DNA from: Acidovorax kalamii
GTDB lineage: Bacteria; Pseudomonadota; Gammaproteobacteria; Burkholderiales; Burkholderiaceae_C
DNA length: 64,000 bases
Direction: 5' to 3'
NCBI RefSeq assembly: GCF_002245625.1
Contig: NZ_NOIG01000003.1
Span: 62,001 to 126,000, forward strand
The notes under the pieces are model-generated. The model ran no database searches. It saw only the letters and a list, made by a program, of their open reading frames with translations, and was not told the origin of the DNA. The position numbers were made by a program, and so were the translations under genes. Of the stretch, positions 1-9,980 are shown piece by piece. Within the stretch, counting starts at the first letter, position 1. Every line of letters begins with the position of its first letter.

Positions 1-1
1 G

Positions 2-2131
2 ATGCAGGACATCGACGAGGCCAAACGCGCCGAGCAGCGCCTGCGCCAGTCCGAAGAGCGCTTTTCGCGCATTTTCCACCTCATGCCCTACCCCATGGGG
101 CTGTCCCGGCGCAGCAACGGTCAGTATGTGGACATCAACCCCGCCTGGGTCGAGATGCTGGGCATCCCGCGCAATGAGGCGATTGGCCGCACGGGCATCG
201 AGCTGGGCATCTTCACGTCCGAAGAGCGCCAGCACCTTATCGACCAGGTGGACGCCAGCGGCCAGGTCAGCGACCACGAAATGACGCTGAACGTGCGTGG
301 CGGCCTACCCCGCACGGTGTTGCAGTCCATGCGCGCGACCGAATTCGACGGCCAGCCCTGCTGGCTGTTCTCGGTGCACGACATCACCGACCGAAAGCGC
401 GAGGAGGAACAGGTGCGCGAGCGCGAGGAGCTGCTGTCGCTCACCTTCTCCGCCGCGTCGCTGGGGCGGTGGGACTGGAACCTGCAGACCGGCCTGGTCA
501 CGGGCGACAGCCGCTGGCGTGCCATGCGCGGCCTGGAGGCCCCTGGCAACGCGCCCTTGTCGGTGCAGTGGACCAACGCCGTTGCGGCCGATGACATCGA
601 ACGCATCCAGGCTGAACTGGCGCGCCACACCACCAACCCGGGCACTCCATTTGATGCCACCTGGCGCGTGAACCCGCCCGGCGAAGCCACCCGCTGGGTG
701 CGCAACCTGGGCAAGATCGTGGGGTTTGACAGCCACGGCAACCCCGCCCGCATGCTGGGCGTGGCCATCGACGTGACCCCCCAGCGCGAGCAGGAAGTCA
801 TGCTGCAGCGGCTGGCGCTGTTCGATGCCCTCACCGGCCTGCCCAACCGCGTGCTGCTGGCGCGCAAGCTGCAGGAAAGCATGGACCTGGCCCGCGAGAA
901 CGGCACCCAGCTGGGCGTGGCCTACCTCGACCTGGACGGCTTCAAGCCTGTGAACGACCGCCTGGGCCATGGCGCGGGTGACCGCTTGCTGGTGGTGGTG
1001 GCGGGCCGCCTCACCCGGGCGCTGCGGGGGCTGGACTGTGTGGCACGCCTGGGCGGCGACGAGTTCGTGATCCTCATGCCCGGGCTGGGCTCGGTCAGCG
1101 ACTGCGAGCGCCTGCTCGAACGCGTGATGGAAAGCATCTCGGCCCCCTACACGCTGGATGCCGAGCGGGTGGTCGTCACGGCCAGCATTGGCTACACCGT
1201 GTTTCCGCAGGACGACGCCGATGCCGACGCCCTGCTGCGCCATGCCGACCAGGCCATGTACGCCGCCAAACAGGCCGGGCGCAACCGCTTTCACCAGTTC
1301 GATGCGGAACAGGAGCGCTCGGTGCAGCTGCGGCGGGCCCAGGGCCGCCACCTGCGCGACGCGCTGGCAGACGCGCAGTTCACCCTGTACCTGCAGCCCA
1401 AGGTGGACATGCGCAGCGGCACCGTGGTCGGCGCCGAAGTGCTCTCGCGCTGGCAGCACCCCGAGCGTGGCCTGGTGCCGCCAGGCGATTTCCTGCCGCT
1501 GCTGCAGGGCACCGAGCTGGAGATCGGCTTTGGCGAATGGGTGGCCGAGGCTGCGCTCACGGTGCTGGAGCAGCTGCAGGACCGGGGCCTGCCCATGCCG
1601 CTGAGCATCAACATCGCCGCCCAGCACCTGCAGCAGCCCGGCTTTGCCCGCTGGATGGCCCAATGCCTGGCGCGCCACCCCAAGGTGCCCACGCACCTGG
1701 TCGAGATCGAGATCACCGAAAGCGCCGCGCTGTACGACCTGTCGGCTGTGGCCGCCACCCTGACCGAACTGCGCGCCATGGGCGTGACGGTGTCGCTGGA
1801 TGACTTTGGCACAGGCTACTCGTCCCTCACCTACCTGCGCCGCCTGCCTATGGACACGCTCAAGATCGACCAGAGTTTTGTGCACGGCATGATGGGCGAC
1901 CCCGGCGACCTGGCCATCGTGCAGGGTGTGATCGGCCTGGCCCGCTCGTTCGGCTACCGCGTGATCGCCGAAGGCGTGGAAACCGTGGAACAAGGCCAGA
2001 TGCTGCTGCAACTGGGTTGCACCCAGGCCCAGGGCTACTGCATCGCCCGGCCCATGCCGCTGGAAGACTTCATCGGCTGGACGCCGGGGTGGCAGCCGCC
2101 GGCGGGGTGGCAGCGGAACCGGCCGGTTTGA
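2..2131 (+). CDS. PAS-PAS-GGDEF-EAL cyclic-di-GMP protein (5' truncated by window edge)
   Basis: Cytoplasmic c-di-GMP turnover enzyme. The 709 visible residues hold two PAS domains (about 15-133 and 140-262), a GGDEF domain (about 270-430) with an intact GGDEF at 351-355, and an EAL domain (about 450-695). The EAL signature reads EVL (479-481) instead of EAL. The other EAL residues are present: N in SINIAAQ, E in EIEITES, DD at 600-601 in DDFGTGYS, K in TLKID and E in AEGVET. The first residues (QDIDEAKRAE) look like the end of another PAS/PAC unit, so the gene very probably starts upstream of this window. Both synthesis and hydrolysis look possible; which dominates cannot be read from sequence. 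Confidence 0.9.
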   Translation: MQDIDEAKRAEQRLRQSEERFSRIFHLMPYPMGLSRRSNGQYVDINPAWVEMLGIPRNEAIGRTGIELGIFTSEERQHLIDQVDASGQVSDHEMTLNVRGGLPRTVLQSMRATEFDGQPCWLFSVHDITDRKREEEQVREREELLSLTFSAASLGRWDWNLQTGLVTGDSRWRAMRGLEAPGNAPLSVQWTNAVAADDIERIQAELARHTTNPGTPFDATWRVNPPGEATRWVRNLGKIVGFDSHGNPARMLGVAIDVTPQREQEVMLQRLALFDALTGLPNRVLLARKLQESMDLARENGTQLGVAYLDLDGFKPVNDRLGHGAGDRLLVVVAGRLTRALRGLDCVARLGGDEFVILMPGLGSVSDCERLLERVMESISAPYTLDAERVVVTASIGYTVFPQDDADADALLRHADQAMYAAKQAGRNRFHQFDAEQERSVQLRRAQGRHLRDALADAQFTLYLQPKVDMRSGTVVGAEVLSRWQHPERGLVPPGDFLPLLQGTELEIGFGEWVAEAALTVLEQLQDRGLPMPLSINIAAQHLQQPGFARWMAQCLARHPKVPTHLVEIEITESAALYDLSAVAATLTELRAMGVTVSLDDFGTGYSSLTYLRRLPMDTLKIDQSFVHGMMGDPGDLAIVQGVIGLARSFGYRVIAEGVETVEQGQMLLQLGCTQAQGYCIARPMPLEDFIGWTPGWQPPAGWQRNRPV

Positions 2132-2210
2132 TCAATTTTCAGTTTCTTTCACTTCAAGTGCTCTCCGAGGTTGAACGGAGCACCATCCAACGACTCACCC
2201 CGAATCCGCC

Positions 2211-2702
2211 ATGCCATTGGAAACGACCTTGCACTTTGACCAGGACCTCGTTCGCCATGCGGTTGCATGCTTTTGGCGTCGTACGGTAGGGAAAAGAACT
2301 CTTCTTGTCGTTTGTGCGCTTGCCGTTTGGTGCGGCATCCTGGTCGCACGCGGAGACCATTCTTGGCAAACCGGTGTTATGGGAACAATCGCAGCAATGG
2401 GGTTGTTGCTTTGCGCGACCATCTACGTAGTTCACTACCGAAATGCCATCGCCAAACTGCGAAGCATGGGCTCCCCATCGGCCACGATGAGGGCAGATAC
2501 CGACGCATTTACTTTTGTCTCGGGTGCTGGCGCCGCCACCCTGCCATGGTCAAGCGTGAAGGAACTCTGGCAGTTCGAGCGGGTGTGGCTTTTAATGTTT
2601 TCGCCTGCGCAGTTCAGCACGCTGCCTGTGGCCGATCTGTCACCGGAAATGCAGGCCCTCGTCACGGACCGAATCCAAGCATCGGGTGGGCGTATCCGAT
2701 AA
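2211..2702 (+). CDS. YcxB-like C-terminal domain membrane protein
   Basis: A 163-residue inner-membrane protein of unknown function. Two hydrophobic segments (about 28-47 and 55-75) follow a short N-terminus. The C-terminal half has the YcxB-type pattern, a beta-rich stretch with LPWSSVKELW and then LLMFSPAQFSTLPV. The ATG at 2211 comes 79 bp after the preceding stop, and no strong Shine-Dalgarno sequence is seen. It converges on prpE with only 31 bp between stops. Assignment rests on motif resemblance only. Confidence 0.75.
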   Translation: MPLETTLHFDQDLVRHAVACFWRRTVGKRTLLVVCALAVWCGILVARGDHSWQTGVMGTIAAMGLLLCATIYVVHYRNAIAKLRSMGSPSATMRADTDAFTFVSGAGAATLPWSSVKELWQFERVWLLMFSPAQFSTLPVADLSPEMQALVTDRIQASGGRIR

Positions 2703-2733
2703 CCCTGAATCACAGTAAAAATAGGCGCTCTGT

Positions 2734-4635
<1,902 letters not shown>

Positions 4636-4893
4636 TGTGGGTGTCTCCTCGGCATCTCTCTCGCCCTGCCAGGACAGCAGGTTTTGAATTCATAATTATT
4701 CATGACGGGCTTGCGGCAAACTGACGTTGCGGCGCTGAATGCACTGTGATCAGCGCCTTGCTCCTGCTGCTGCGCCACGTATCCTTGCGCCCTCCCGCCC
4801 CTTGCACGCTGGCCACGCCAGTCCTCCCCCGCCTTGTAGACCCTGAAGCATCTCGCACGCAAGGATTCTTTGACTAGAACGATATCAAAAATA

Positions 4894-4927
4894 GAAATAT
4901 ATATTTCACAAAGTAAAGCATATACTT
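4894..4927. promoter_or_regulatory. AT-rich palindromic operator candidate upstream of chrB
   Basis: A perfect 14-bp palindrome, GAAATATATATTTC, lies at 4894-4907, 25 bp before the chosen chrB start. A second inverted repeat follows, AAGTA (4911-4915) and TACTT (4923-4927) with a 7-bp spacer. The block is strikingly AT-rich in a GC-rich chromosome. ChrB-type proteins are known chromate-responsive regulators that bind palindromes in chr promoters, so autoregulation is inferred. Confidence 0.6.
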
Positions 4928-4932
4928 CATTC

Positions 4933-5901
4933 ATGTGGTCCGCCCTCATCATGACTCTGCCTACACAGCCCAACGCCGTACGGCTGCGTGTGTGGCGCAA
5001 TCTCAAGGCACTGGGCTGCGCCGCCCTGCGCGACGGCGCCTACCTGCTGCCGCAAGAACACGCAGGCCTGCTGGCCCCGATTGCAGCCGAGGTGCGGGAG
5101 CATGGCGGCACGGCCATGGTGCTGACCCTGACGGCCAACGACACCACACAGCGCCAGGAAATCGAAGCGCTGTTCGACCGCACCGAGGCTTTCACACAGT
5201 GGCGGGACACAGCCACCACCTTTCAGTCCGAGCTGCCGCAGCTCACCGAAACCGACGCCCGCCGCCGCCTGCGCAGCATTGCCGACGCGCTACAGGCGCT
5301 GCACCGCACCGACTACTACCCCGGAGCCGCCGCCGCACAGGCCGACGCCGACCTGACCAGCCTGCGCCAGGCACTGGACGCCTGCTTCTCACGCGGGGAG
5401 CCCGCCGCCCTGCCCGCCCATGGCATCCCGCGCCTGGACGCCGCCCAGTTCCAGAACCAGCGTTGGGCGACCCGCGCCCGGCCCTGGGTGGACCGCCTGG
5501 CCAGCGCCTGGCTGATTCGCCGCTTCATCGACCCGGGTGCACAGTGGGTGTGGCTGACCGACCCAGCCTCAGCACCCGCCGATGTGCTGGGCTTTGACTA
5601 TGACGGTGCCCGGTTCACCCATGTGGGCGCCCTGGTGACCTTCGAGGTGCTGATTGCCAGCTTCGGGCTCGAAACCGACCCCCGCCTTCAGCGCCTGGCC
5701 CGCGCCGTGCATTACCTGGACGCGGGAGGCATGCCCGTGCCCGAGGCCGCCGGGCTGGAGGCTGTGCTGGCTGGCCTGCGCGAAGTGCATGCCGACGACG
5801 ACACCCTCACCCAGGTCGCTGCACAGGTGTTTGACGCCTTGTATGCAGTGCCCCCGCCGTCCCCACCCTCACCATCCACTGTGCCCGGCGCCGCCCCATG
5901 A
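4933..5901 (+). CDS. chrB: Chromate resistance regulator ChrB
   Basis: Chromate-sensing regulatory protein that heads the resistance operon. From the ATG at 4933 it has 322 residues and starts MWSALIMTLPT, matching the usual ChrB opening of a short hydrophobic strand followed by LPT and a basic helix (RLRVWRNLKALGCAALRDGAYLLP). The open frame reaches back to 4870, but the extra 21 residues are unlike the family and would cover the palindromic operator. The C-terminal half (RARPWVDRLASAWLIRRFIDP, then FDYDGARFTHVGALVTFEVL) is the Chrome_Resist domain. The stop overlaps the chrA start by 4 bp (ATGA at 5898), indicating translational coupling. The C-terminus ends in a Pro/Ser-rich tail. Confidence 0.9.
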   Translation: MWSALIMTLPTQPNAVRLRVWRNLKALGCAALRDGAYLLPQEHAGLLAPIAAEVREHGGTAMVLTLTANDTTQRQEIEALFDRTEAFTQWRDTATTFQSELPQLTETDARRRLRSIADALQALHRTDYYPGAAAAQADADLTSLRQALDACFSRGEPAALPAHGIPRLDAAQFQNQRWATRARPWVDRLASAWLIRRFIDPGAQWVWLTDPASAPADVLGFDYDGARFTHVGALVTFEVLIASFGLETDPRLQRLARAVHYLDAGGMPVPEAAGLEAVLAGLREVHADDDTLTQVAAQVFDALYAVPPPSPPSPSTVPGAAP

Positions 5902-7274
5902 CCCCCCACACTTCTTCTGCCGACGCCCCCGTCGCGCTGGAGCGCCCCGCTCCCGCAACCTTTGGTGCGGCCTTCCTGTTCTGGCTCAAGCTGGGCTTCA
6001 TCAGCTTTGGCGGCCCGGCAGGCCAGATCGCGATCATGCACACCGAGCTGGTGGAGCGCCGCCGCTGGATCAGCGAAAAGCGCTTTCTGCATGCCCTCAA
6101 CTACTGCATGCTGCTGCCCGGCCCCGAGGCCCAGCAGCTGGCCACCTACATCGGCTGGCTCATGCACCGCACCTGGGGTGGCATCGTGGCCGGGGCCTTG
6201 TTTGTGCTGCCTTCGCTGTTCATCCTGATCGGGCTGTCGTGGGTGTACCTGCGTTTTGGCGATGTACCGGTGGTGGCGGGCATCTTCTACGGCATCAAGC
6301 CGGCCGTGACGGCGCTGGTGCTGCATGCCGCGCACCGCATCGGCACCCGCGCTCTCAAGAACGGCTGGATGTGGGGCATTGCCGCTGCGTCTTTTGTCGC
6401 CATTTTTGCGTTCGACACGCCCTTCCCCGCCATCGTGCTCGCGGCGGGCCTCATCGGCTACTTTGGCGCGCAGCGCTGGCCTGCGGTGTTCGCCCTGGGG
6501 GGCGGCCATGCCAATGGGCACCAGGGCTACGGCCCGGCTGTGATCGATGACGACACCCCCACACCCGCCCACGCGCGCTTCTCGCGCAGCCACCTGGCCA
6601 AGGTGCTGGCGGCGGGGCTGGCGCTGTGGCTGACAACCATGGGCTTGCTGGTGGCTACGCAGGGCTGGCAAGGCACGCTCACGCAGATGGGCTGGTTTTT
6701 CACCAAGGCTGCGTTGCTCACCTTTGGCGGTGCCTATGCCGTGCTGCCCTATGTGTACCAGGGCGCGGTGGAGCACTACCAGTGGCTCAGCGGGCCGCAG
6801 ATGATCGACGGCCTGGCGCTGGGCGAGACCACCCCGGGCCCGCTGATCATGGTGGTGGCCTTCGTCGGTTTTGTGGGCGGCTGGCTGCAACAGGTGTGGG
6901 GCCCCGATGCGCTGTTTGCAGGTGCCGCAGCCGCCGCCACCGTGGTGACTTTCGTCACCTTCCTGCCCTCGTTCATTTTCATCCTGGCGGGTGGCCCGCT
7001 GGTGGAAGCCACGCACGGCAAGCTCGGCTTCACCGCGCCGCTGTCGGCCATCACTGCCGCCGTGGTGGGTGTGATCCTGAACCTCGCGCTGTTTTTTGCC
7101 TACCACCTGCTCTGGCCCCAGGGCTTTGGCGGGGCGTTTGATGCCGTGTCGGCAGTGATCGCCGTGGGCGCACTGGTGGCGCTGTTCCGCTTCAAGCTGG
7201 GGGTGATGCCGCTGCTGGGCCTGTGCGCGGCGGTGGGGCTGGCAGTGACTTTCCTCAAACCCTGGCTGGCCTGA
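5898..7274 (+). CDS. chrA: Chromate efflux transporter ChrA
   Basis: Inner-membrane antiporter of the CHR superfamily that extrudes chromate. At 458 residues it is a long-chain form with two homologous halves. The first begins FWLKLGFISFGGPAGQIAIMH (about 25-45). The second carries FFTKAALLTFGGAYAVLPYV. Each half has the family's G-G-P or G-G-A loop after a helix. Further signatures are MLLPGPEAQQLATYIGW and LGETTPGPLIMVVAFVGF. About ten hydrophobic segments are visible. It overlaps chrB by 4 bp and is followed 30 bp later by the superoxide dismutase-rhodanese fusion, giving the gene order B-A-(C+E). Confidence 0.93.
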   Translation: MTPHTSSADAPVALERPAPATFGAAFLFWLKLGFISFGGPAGQIAIMHTELVERRRWISEKRFLHALNYCMLLPGPEAQQLATYIGWLMHRTWGGIVAGALFVLPSLFILIGLSWVYLRFGDVPVVAGIFYGIKPAVTALVLHAAHRIGTRALKNGWMWGIAAASFVAIFAFDTPFPAIVLAAGLIGYFGAQRWPAVFALGGGHANGHQGYGPAVIDDDTPTPAHARFSRSHLAKVLAAGLALWLTTMGLLVATQGWQGTLTQMGWFFTKAALLTFGGAYAVLPYVYQGAVEHYQWLSGPQMIDGLALGETTPGPLIMVVAFVGFVGGWLQQVWGPDALFAGAAAAATVVTFVTFLPSFIFILAGGPLVEATHGKLGFTAPLSAITAAVVGVILNLALFFAYHLLWPQGFGGAFDAVSAVIAVGALVALFRFKLGVMPLLGLCAAVGLAVTFLKPWLA

Positions 7275-7304
7275 GCGGCCATCCCCTCCTCCCTAAGCCC
7301 CGCC

Positions 7305-8231
7305 ATGCAAGCACGTCCTCAAGCCCTTCCTTTTGACCCGGCCACGCTGCCCGGCCTGTCTGAAAAGCTCCTGCGCAGCCACCACCAGAACAACTATGGC
7401 GGCGCGGTGGCACGGCTCAACGCCATCCGGGCGCAGCTCTCAGGCCTGGACTTTGCCTCCACGCCCGGCTTTGTCATCAATGGGCTCAAGCGCGAGGAGC
7501 TGATCGCCAGCAATTCCATGCTGCTGCATGAGCTGTACTTCGCCAGCCTGGGCGGCGATGGTGCTGCCCCCGCACCCGCCATGCTGCTGGCGCTGGCGGC
7601 CAACTTTGGCAGCGTGGAGCGGTGGCGCGAGGAGTTCGTCGCCATGGGCAAGGCATTGGGCGGCGGCTCTGGCTGGGTGTTGCTGGTGTTCCAGCCGCGC
7701 GAGGGCACGCTCGTCAACCAGTGGGCCAGCGATCACACCCAGGTCGCGGCGGGAGGTGTACCCATCCTCGCGCTGGACATGTACGAGCATGCCTACCACC
7801 TTGACCACGGTGCCGCAGCGGGTGCCTATGTGGATGCGTTCATGGCAAACATCCACTGGGCCGCCATCTATGAGCGCTACCAGCATGCAGTACACGCCGC
7901 GAGCGAAGGACTGCAAGCGTCCATCCATGACGCGCAAGCGGCGGCGCAACTGATTGATGTGCGCCGCGCCGGTGTGTACGAGGCGGCCACCACCGCCATC
8001 CCCAACGCCCGCTGGCGCGACCCTGCCGCCATCCACACATGGGCCCCGGAGCTGTCTGCCAGCGAAGACGTGGTTGTGTACTGCGTCTATGGGCACGAAG
8101 TCGGCCGCTCGACTGCGTTGCGCTTGCGCGCAGCGGGCTTCAAGGCACGCTTTCTGCAAGGGGGCATAGACGGCTGGGCCGCCTCCGGCAACGCGGTGTG
8201 TGCCAAGGCAGAGGCGCTGCGGGCGGGGTGA
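7305..8231 (+). CDS. Fe/Mn superoxide dismutase-rhodanese fusion protein (ChrC-ChrE-like)
   Basis: A 308-residue cytoplasmic protein made of two enzymes. Residues 1-200 are an Fe/Mn superoxide dismutase domain with the four expected metal ligands: H26 or H27 in RSHHQNNYGG, H75 in LLHELYF, and D158 and H162 in LDMYEHAYHLDHG. Residues about 205-305 are a rhodanese domain with catalytic-loop cysteine C260 in YCVYGHEVGRS and the closing LQGGIDGW. Other chr operons carry chrC (superoxide dismutase) and chrE (rhodanese) as separate genes, so this looks like their fusion. The likely role is protection from oxidants and thiol damage during chromate reduction. It is third in the operon, 30 bp after chrA, and followed by a hairpin repeat that may terminate transcription. 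Confidence 0.88.
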   Translation: MQARPQALPFDPATLPGLSEKLLRSHHQNNYGGAVARLNAIRAQLSGLDFASTPGFVINGLKREELIASNSMLLHELYFASLGGDGAAPAPAMLLALAANFGSVERWREEFVAMGKALGGGSGWVLLVFQPREGTLVNQWASDHTQVAAGGVPILALDMYEHAYHLDHGAAAGAYVDAFMANIHWAAIYERYQHAVHAASEGLQASIHDAQAAAQLIDVRRAGVYEAATTAIPNARWRDPAAIHTWAPELSASEDVVVYCVYGHEVGRSTALRLRAAGFKARFLQGGIDGWAASGNAVCAKAEALRAG

Positions 8232-8303
8232 ATCGAAGGCGGCGATGAACCGAATCGCCGGTGGGGTTTCAGCGGCGCGCCTCTCCCACCGCCTCTGGGT
8301 TGA

Positions 8304-8362
8304 TTTGCTATTATTTCAATAGCCATCAGCGCTTAATGGACGAGCGGTGGAGGCTAAAAATC
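8304..8362 (+). repeat. Dispersed hairpin repeat, copy A
   Basis: Lies between the convergent superoxide dismutase-rhodanese and isochorismatase genes. The left arm GCTATT-ATTTC-AATAGC forms a hairpin. It is followed by a GC-containing core (CATCAGCGCTTAATGGACG) and an AGGCTAAAAAT end. The layout is shared with the copies at 12788, 28468, 35242, 40341, 44073 and 59240. Its position suggests use as a bidirectional terminator. Confidence 0.7.
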
Positions 8363-8372
8363 CCCCAATTAT

Positions 8373-8975
8373 TTACTTGATCAGCCCCAGCACATCCTTG
8401 AACGCCGGGTGCTCGCAGCTGCCCAGCCATTCAAACGCCACCATCTCGGTAGTCACCAGCTCGGCGCCTGCGCCGGCCAGGCGGTCGAAGGCGGCGTCGC
8501 GGTTGCGTTCGGTGCGCGAGCCGCAGGCGTCGGTCACCACCCACACTTCAAACTCATCGTCGATCAGGTCGAGCGCGGTCTGCAGCAGGCAGACATGGGC
8601 TTCACACCCGGCAATGACGATGGTGCCGCGCTCTGCCGCCAGCGGTGCGGGCTTTTGCAGGTGCTTGGGCAGGCTGCGTGCGTTGCCGCCCTGGGGCTTG
8701 GCGGGAGGGCGCAGCCATTCGCCCAGGCCTTCTTCGGCGGCGCTGAAGTGCATCTTGGCCAGGGTCTTCTGGCACAGGGCACGCAGCGCGGCGTCGTTGG
8801 CGCCCAGTCGCGAGGGGTTTTGCTCGGTGCCCCACACGGGCACATCCATCATGCGGGCGATCTCGGCCAGGCGACGGGCGTTGGCCAGCACGGCGGGGCC
8901 TTCGTGGATGGCGGGCATCAGGCGCTCCTGGTAATCGACCAGGACGAGTTGGGATTCGGTGGCGTCAAGCAGCAT
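8373..8975 (-). CDS. Isochorismatase-family cysteine hydrolase (YcaC-like)
   Basis: A 200-residue soluble protein of the isochorismatase/nicotinamidase fold; the substrate is unknown. The family triad can be read as D14 (VLVDYQERL), K74 (LAKMHFSA) and C129 (GCEAHVCLLQTALDL). The open frame extends upstream to 9212, but ATG 8975 (MLLDATESQLVLVDYQ) places the first strand at the usual distance from the N-terminus. It lies 88 bp downstream of the PRPP synthetase-like gene on the same strand, so co-transcription is possible but unproven. YcaC-type hydrolases of unknown substrate are the closest match; true isochorismatase or nicotinamidase activity cannot be claimed. Confidence 0.85.
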   Translation of the reverse strand: MLLDATESQLVLVDYQERLMPAIHEGPAVLANARRLAEIARMMDVPVWGTEQNPSRLGANDAALRALCQKTLAKMHFSAAEEGLGEWLRPPAKPQGGNARSLPKHLQKPAPLAAERGTIVIAGCEAHVCLLQTALDLIDDEFEVWVVTDACGSRTERNRDAAFDRLAGAGAELVTTEMVAFEWLGSCEHPAFKDVLGLIK

Positions 8976-9063
8976 GGTGGGACCGTTTCTGTGTTCGTTG
9001 AATCGCTGGGTGGGCGCAGCGAGGAAGGCAATGGCACATTGTCGCAGCCCGAGCCCGGGGTTT

Positions 9064-9978
9064 TCAGGTGCGAAGGACGGACTGCAGCGCCGAGGCCAGC
9101 GGCCCGGCCATGGCCACTGCGTTGCTCGGGTGCGGAATGCAGTCCGTGCTCCACACCTCCCCGACCCCGGCGTCGTGCAGCACCTGCAGCGCATCGCCTG
9201 CAAACAGCGCATGCGTCACAGCCACATCCACCGAGGCGGCACCCGCCTGCAGCAGCAGCCGTGCGGCCAACGCCAGCGTGCGGCCGGTGCTGGCCATGTC
9301 GTCCAGCAGCACCACGGCCCTCCCCAGGGCGTCGAGCGCGGGCAGTTCAATGGCCACATGGCGGTCGCCATGGCGCACCTTGGTGCAGACGGCATGGTCA
9401 AAGCCGTGGCGCGCGGCAGCCTGGGCAATCCACTGGGCGGATTCGCCGTCGGGCCCCACCAGCAGCGCGTTCGTGCGGCGTTGAGCAATCAGATCGGCCA
9501 GCGGCTCGGCACCGCTGAGCACCACCGTCTGCTGCACCGGAATGGCCTGCTCCAACCGGTCGATGCGGTGCAGGTGCGGGTCCACGGTGATGACGGCGTC
9601 GAACAGCCCGGCCAGAAACCTACCCACTACCTGCTGGCTCACGGCCTCACCGGGGTGGAAGGCGATGTCCTGCCGCATATAGGCCAGGTACGGCGCCACC
9701 AGTGTGAGGTGCTGCACGCCGAGTTGGCGGGCCGTGCGTGCGGCCAACAGCAGCTCCACCAGCTTTTCGTTGGGCTGGTGCAGGCTGCGCAGCAGCACGG
9801 CGTGCCGTGGCAGGCGGCCAGTGGTCTCGTTCACCGGCAGGCGCAGCTTGAGTTCGCCATCGGGAAAACGGTGGCGTTCGATGGCCTGGGCAGGCAAACC
9901 GGCGGCCTGCGCCAGGCGCAGCGCAGGTGCGGCTTCGTCATCGAAATACAGCACACAGGGGGCTTCGGGCGGTGTCAT
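9064..9978 (-). CDS. Ribose-phosphate pyrophosphokinase-like protein (second PRPP synthetase type)
   Basis: A 304-residue PRPP synthetase homologue. Motifs present are FPDGELKLRLP (38-48), the ATP-loop equivalent YMRQDIAFHPGEAVS (100-114), TVDPHLHRID (131-140), and the PRPP-binding loop VVLLDDMASTGRT (222-234). Housekeeping Prs has RQDRK and DTGGT at these places, so this is a divergent paralogue. Start ATG 9978 is only 2 bp after the stop of the upstream phosphorylase gene, so the two are almost certainly translated together. Biochemically it should link ribose phosphates with PRPP. Its pairing with a nucleoside phosphorylase suggests nucleotide-sugar salvage rather than primary PRPP supply. 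Confidence 0.85.
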   Translation of the reverse strand: MTPPEAPCVLYFDDEAAPALRLAQAAGLPAQAIERHRFPDGELKLRLPVNETTGRLPRHAVLLRSLHQPNEKLVELLLAARTARQLGVQHLTLVAPYLAYMRQDIAFHPGEAVSQQVVGRFLAGLFDAVITVDPHLHRIDRLEQAIPVQQTVVLSGAEPLADLIAQRRTNALLVGPDGESAQWIAQAAARHGFDHAVCTKVRHGDRHVAIELPALDALGRAVVLLDDMASTGRTLALAARLLLQAGAASVDVAVTHALFAGDALQVLHDAGVGEVWSTDCIPHPSNAVAMAGPLASALQSVLRT

Positions 9979-9980
9979 GG

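Noticed and set aside
305..2011. Long open frame antisense to the PAS/GGDEF/EAL gene
   Set aside because: It is a high-GC shadow of the real gene with no protein family pattern and a His/Gln/Ala-rich composition. Many similar antisense frames (for example 9927-11654, 41008-41660 and 44401-46836) were left out for the same reason.
4870..4932. Earlier start for chrB at 4870
   Set aside because: It would add 21 residues unlike ChrB and place the palindromic operator inside the gene.
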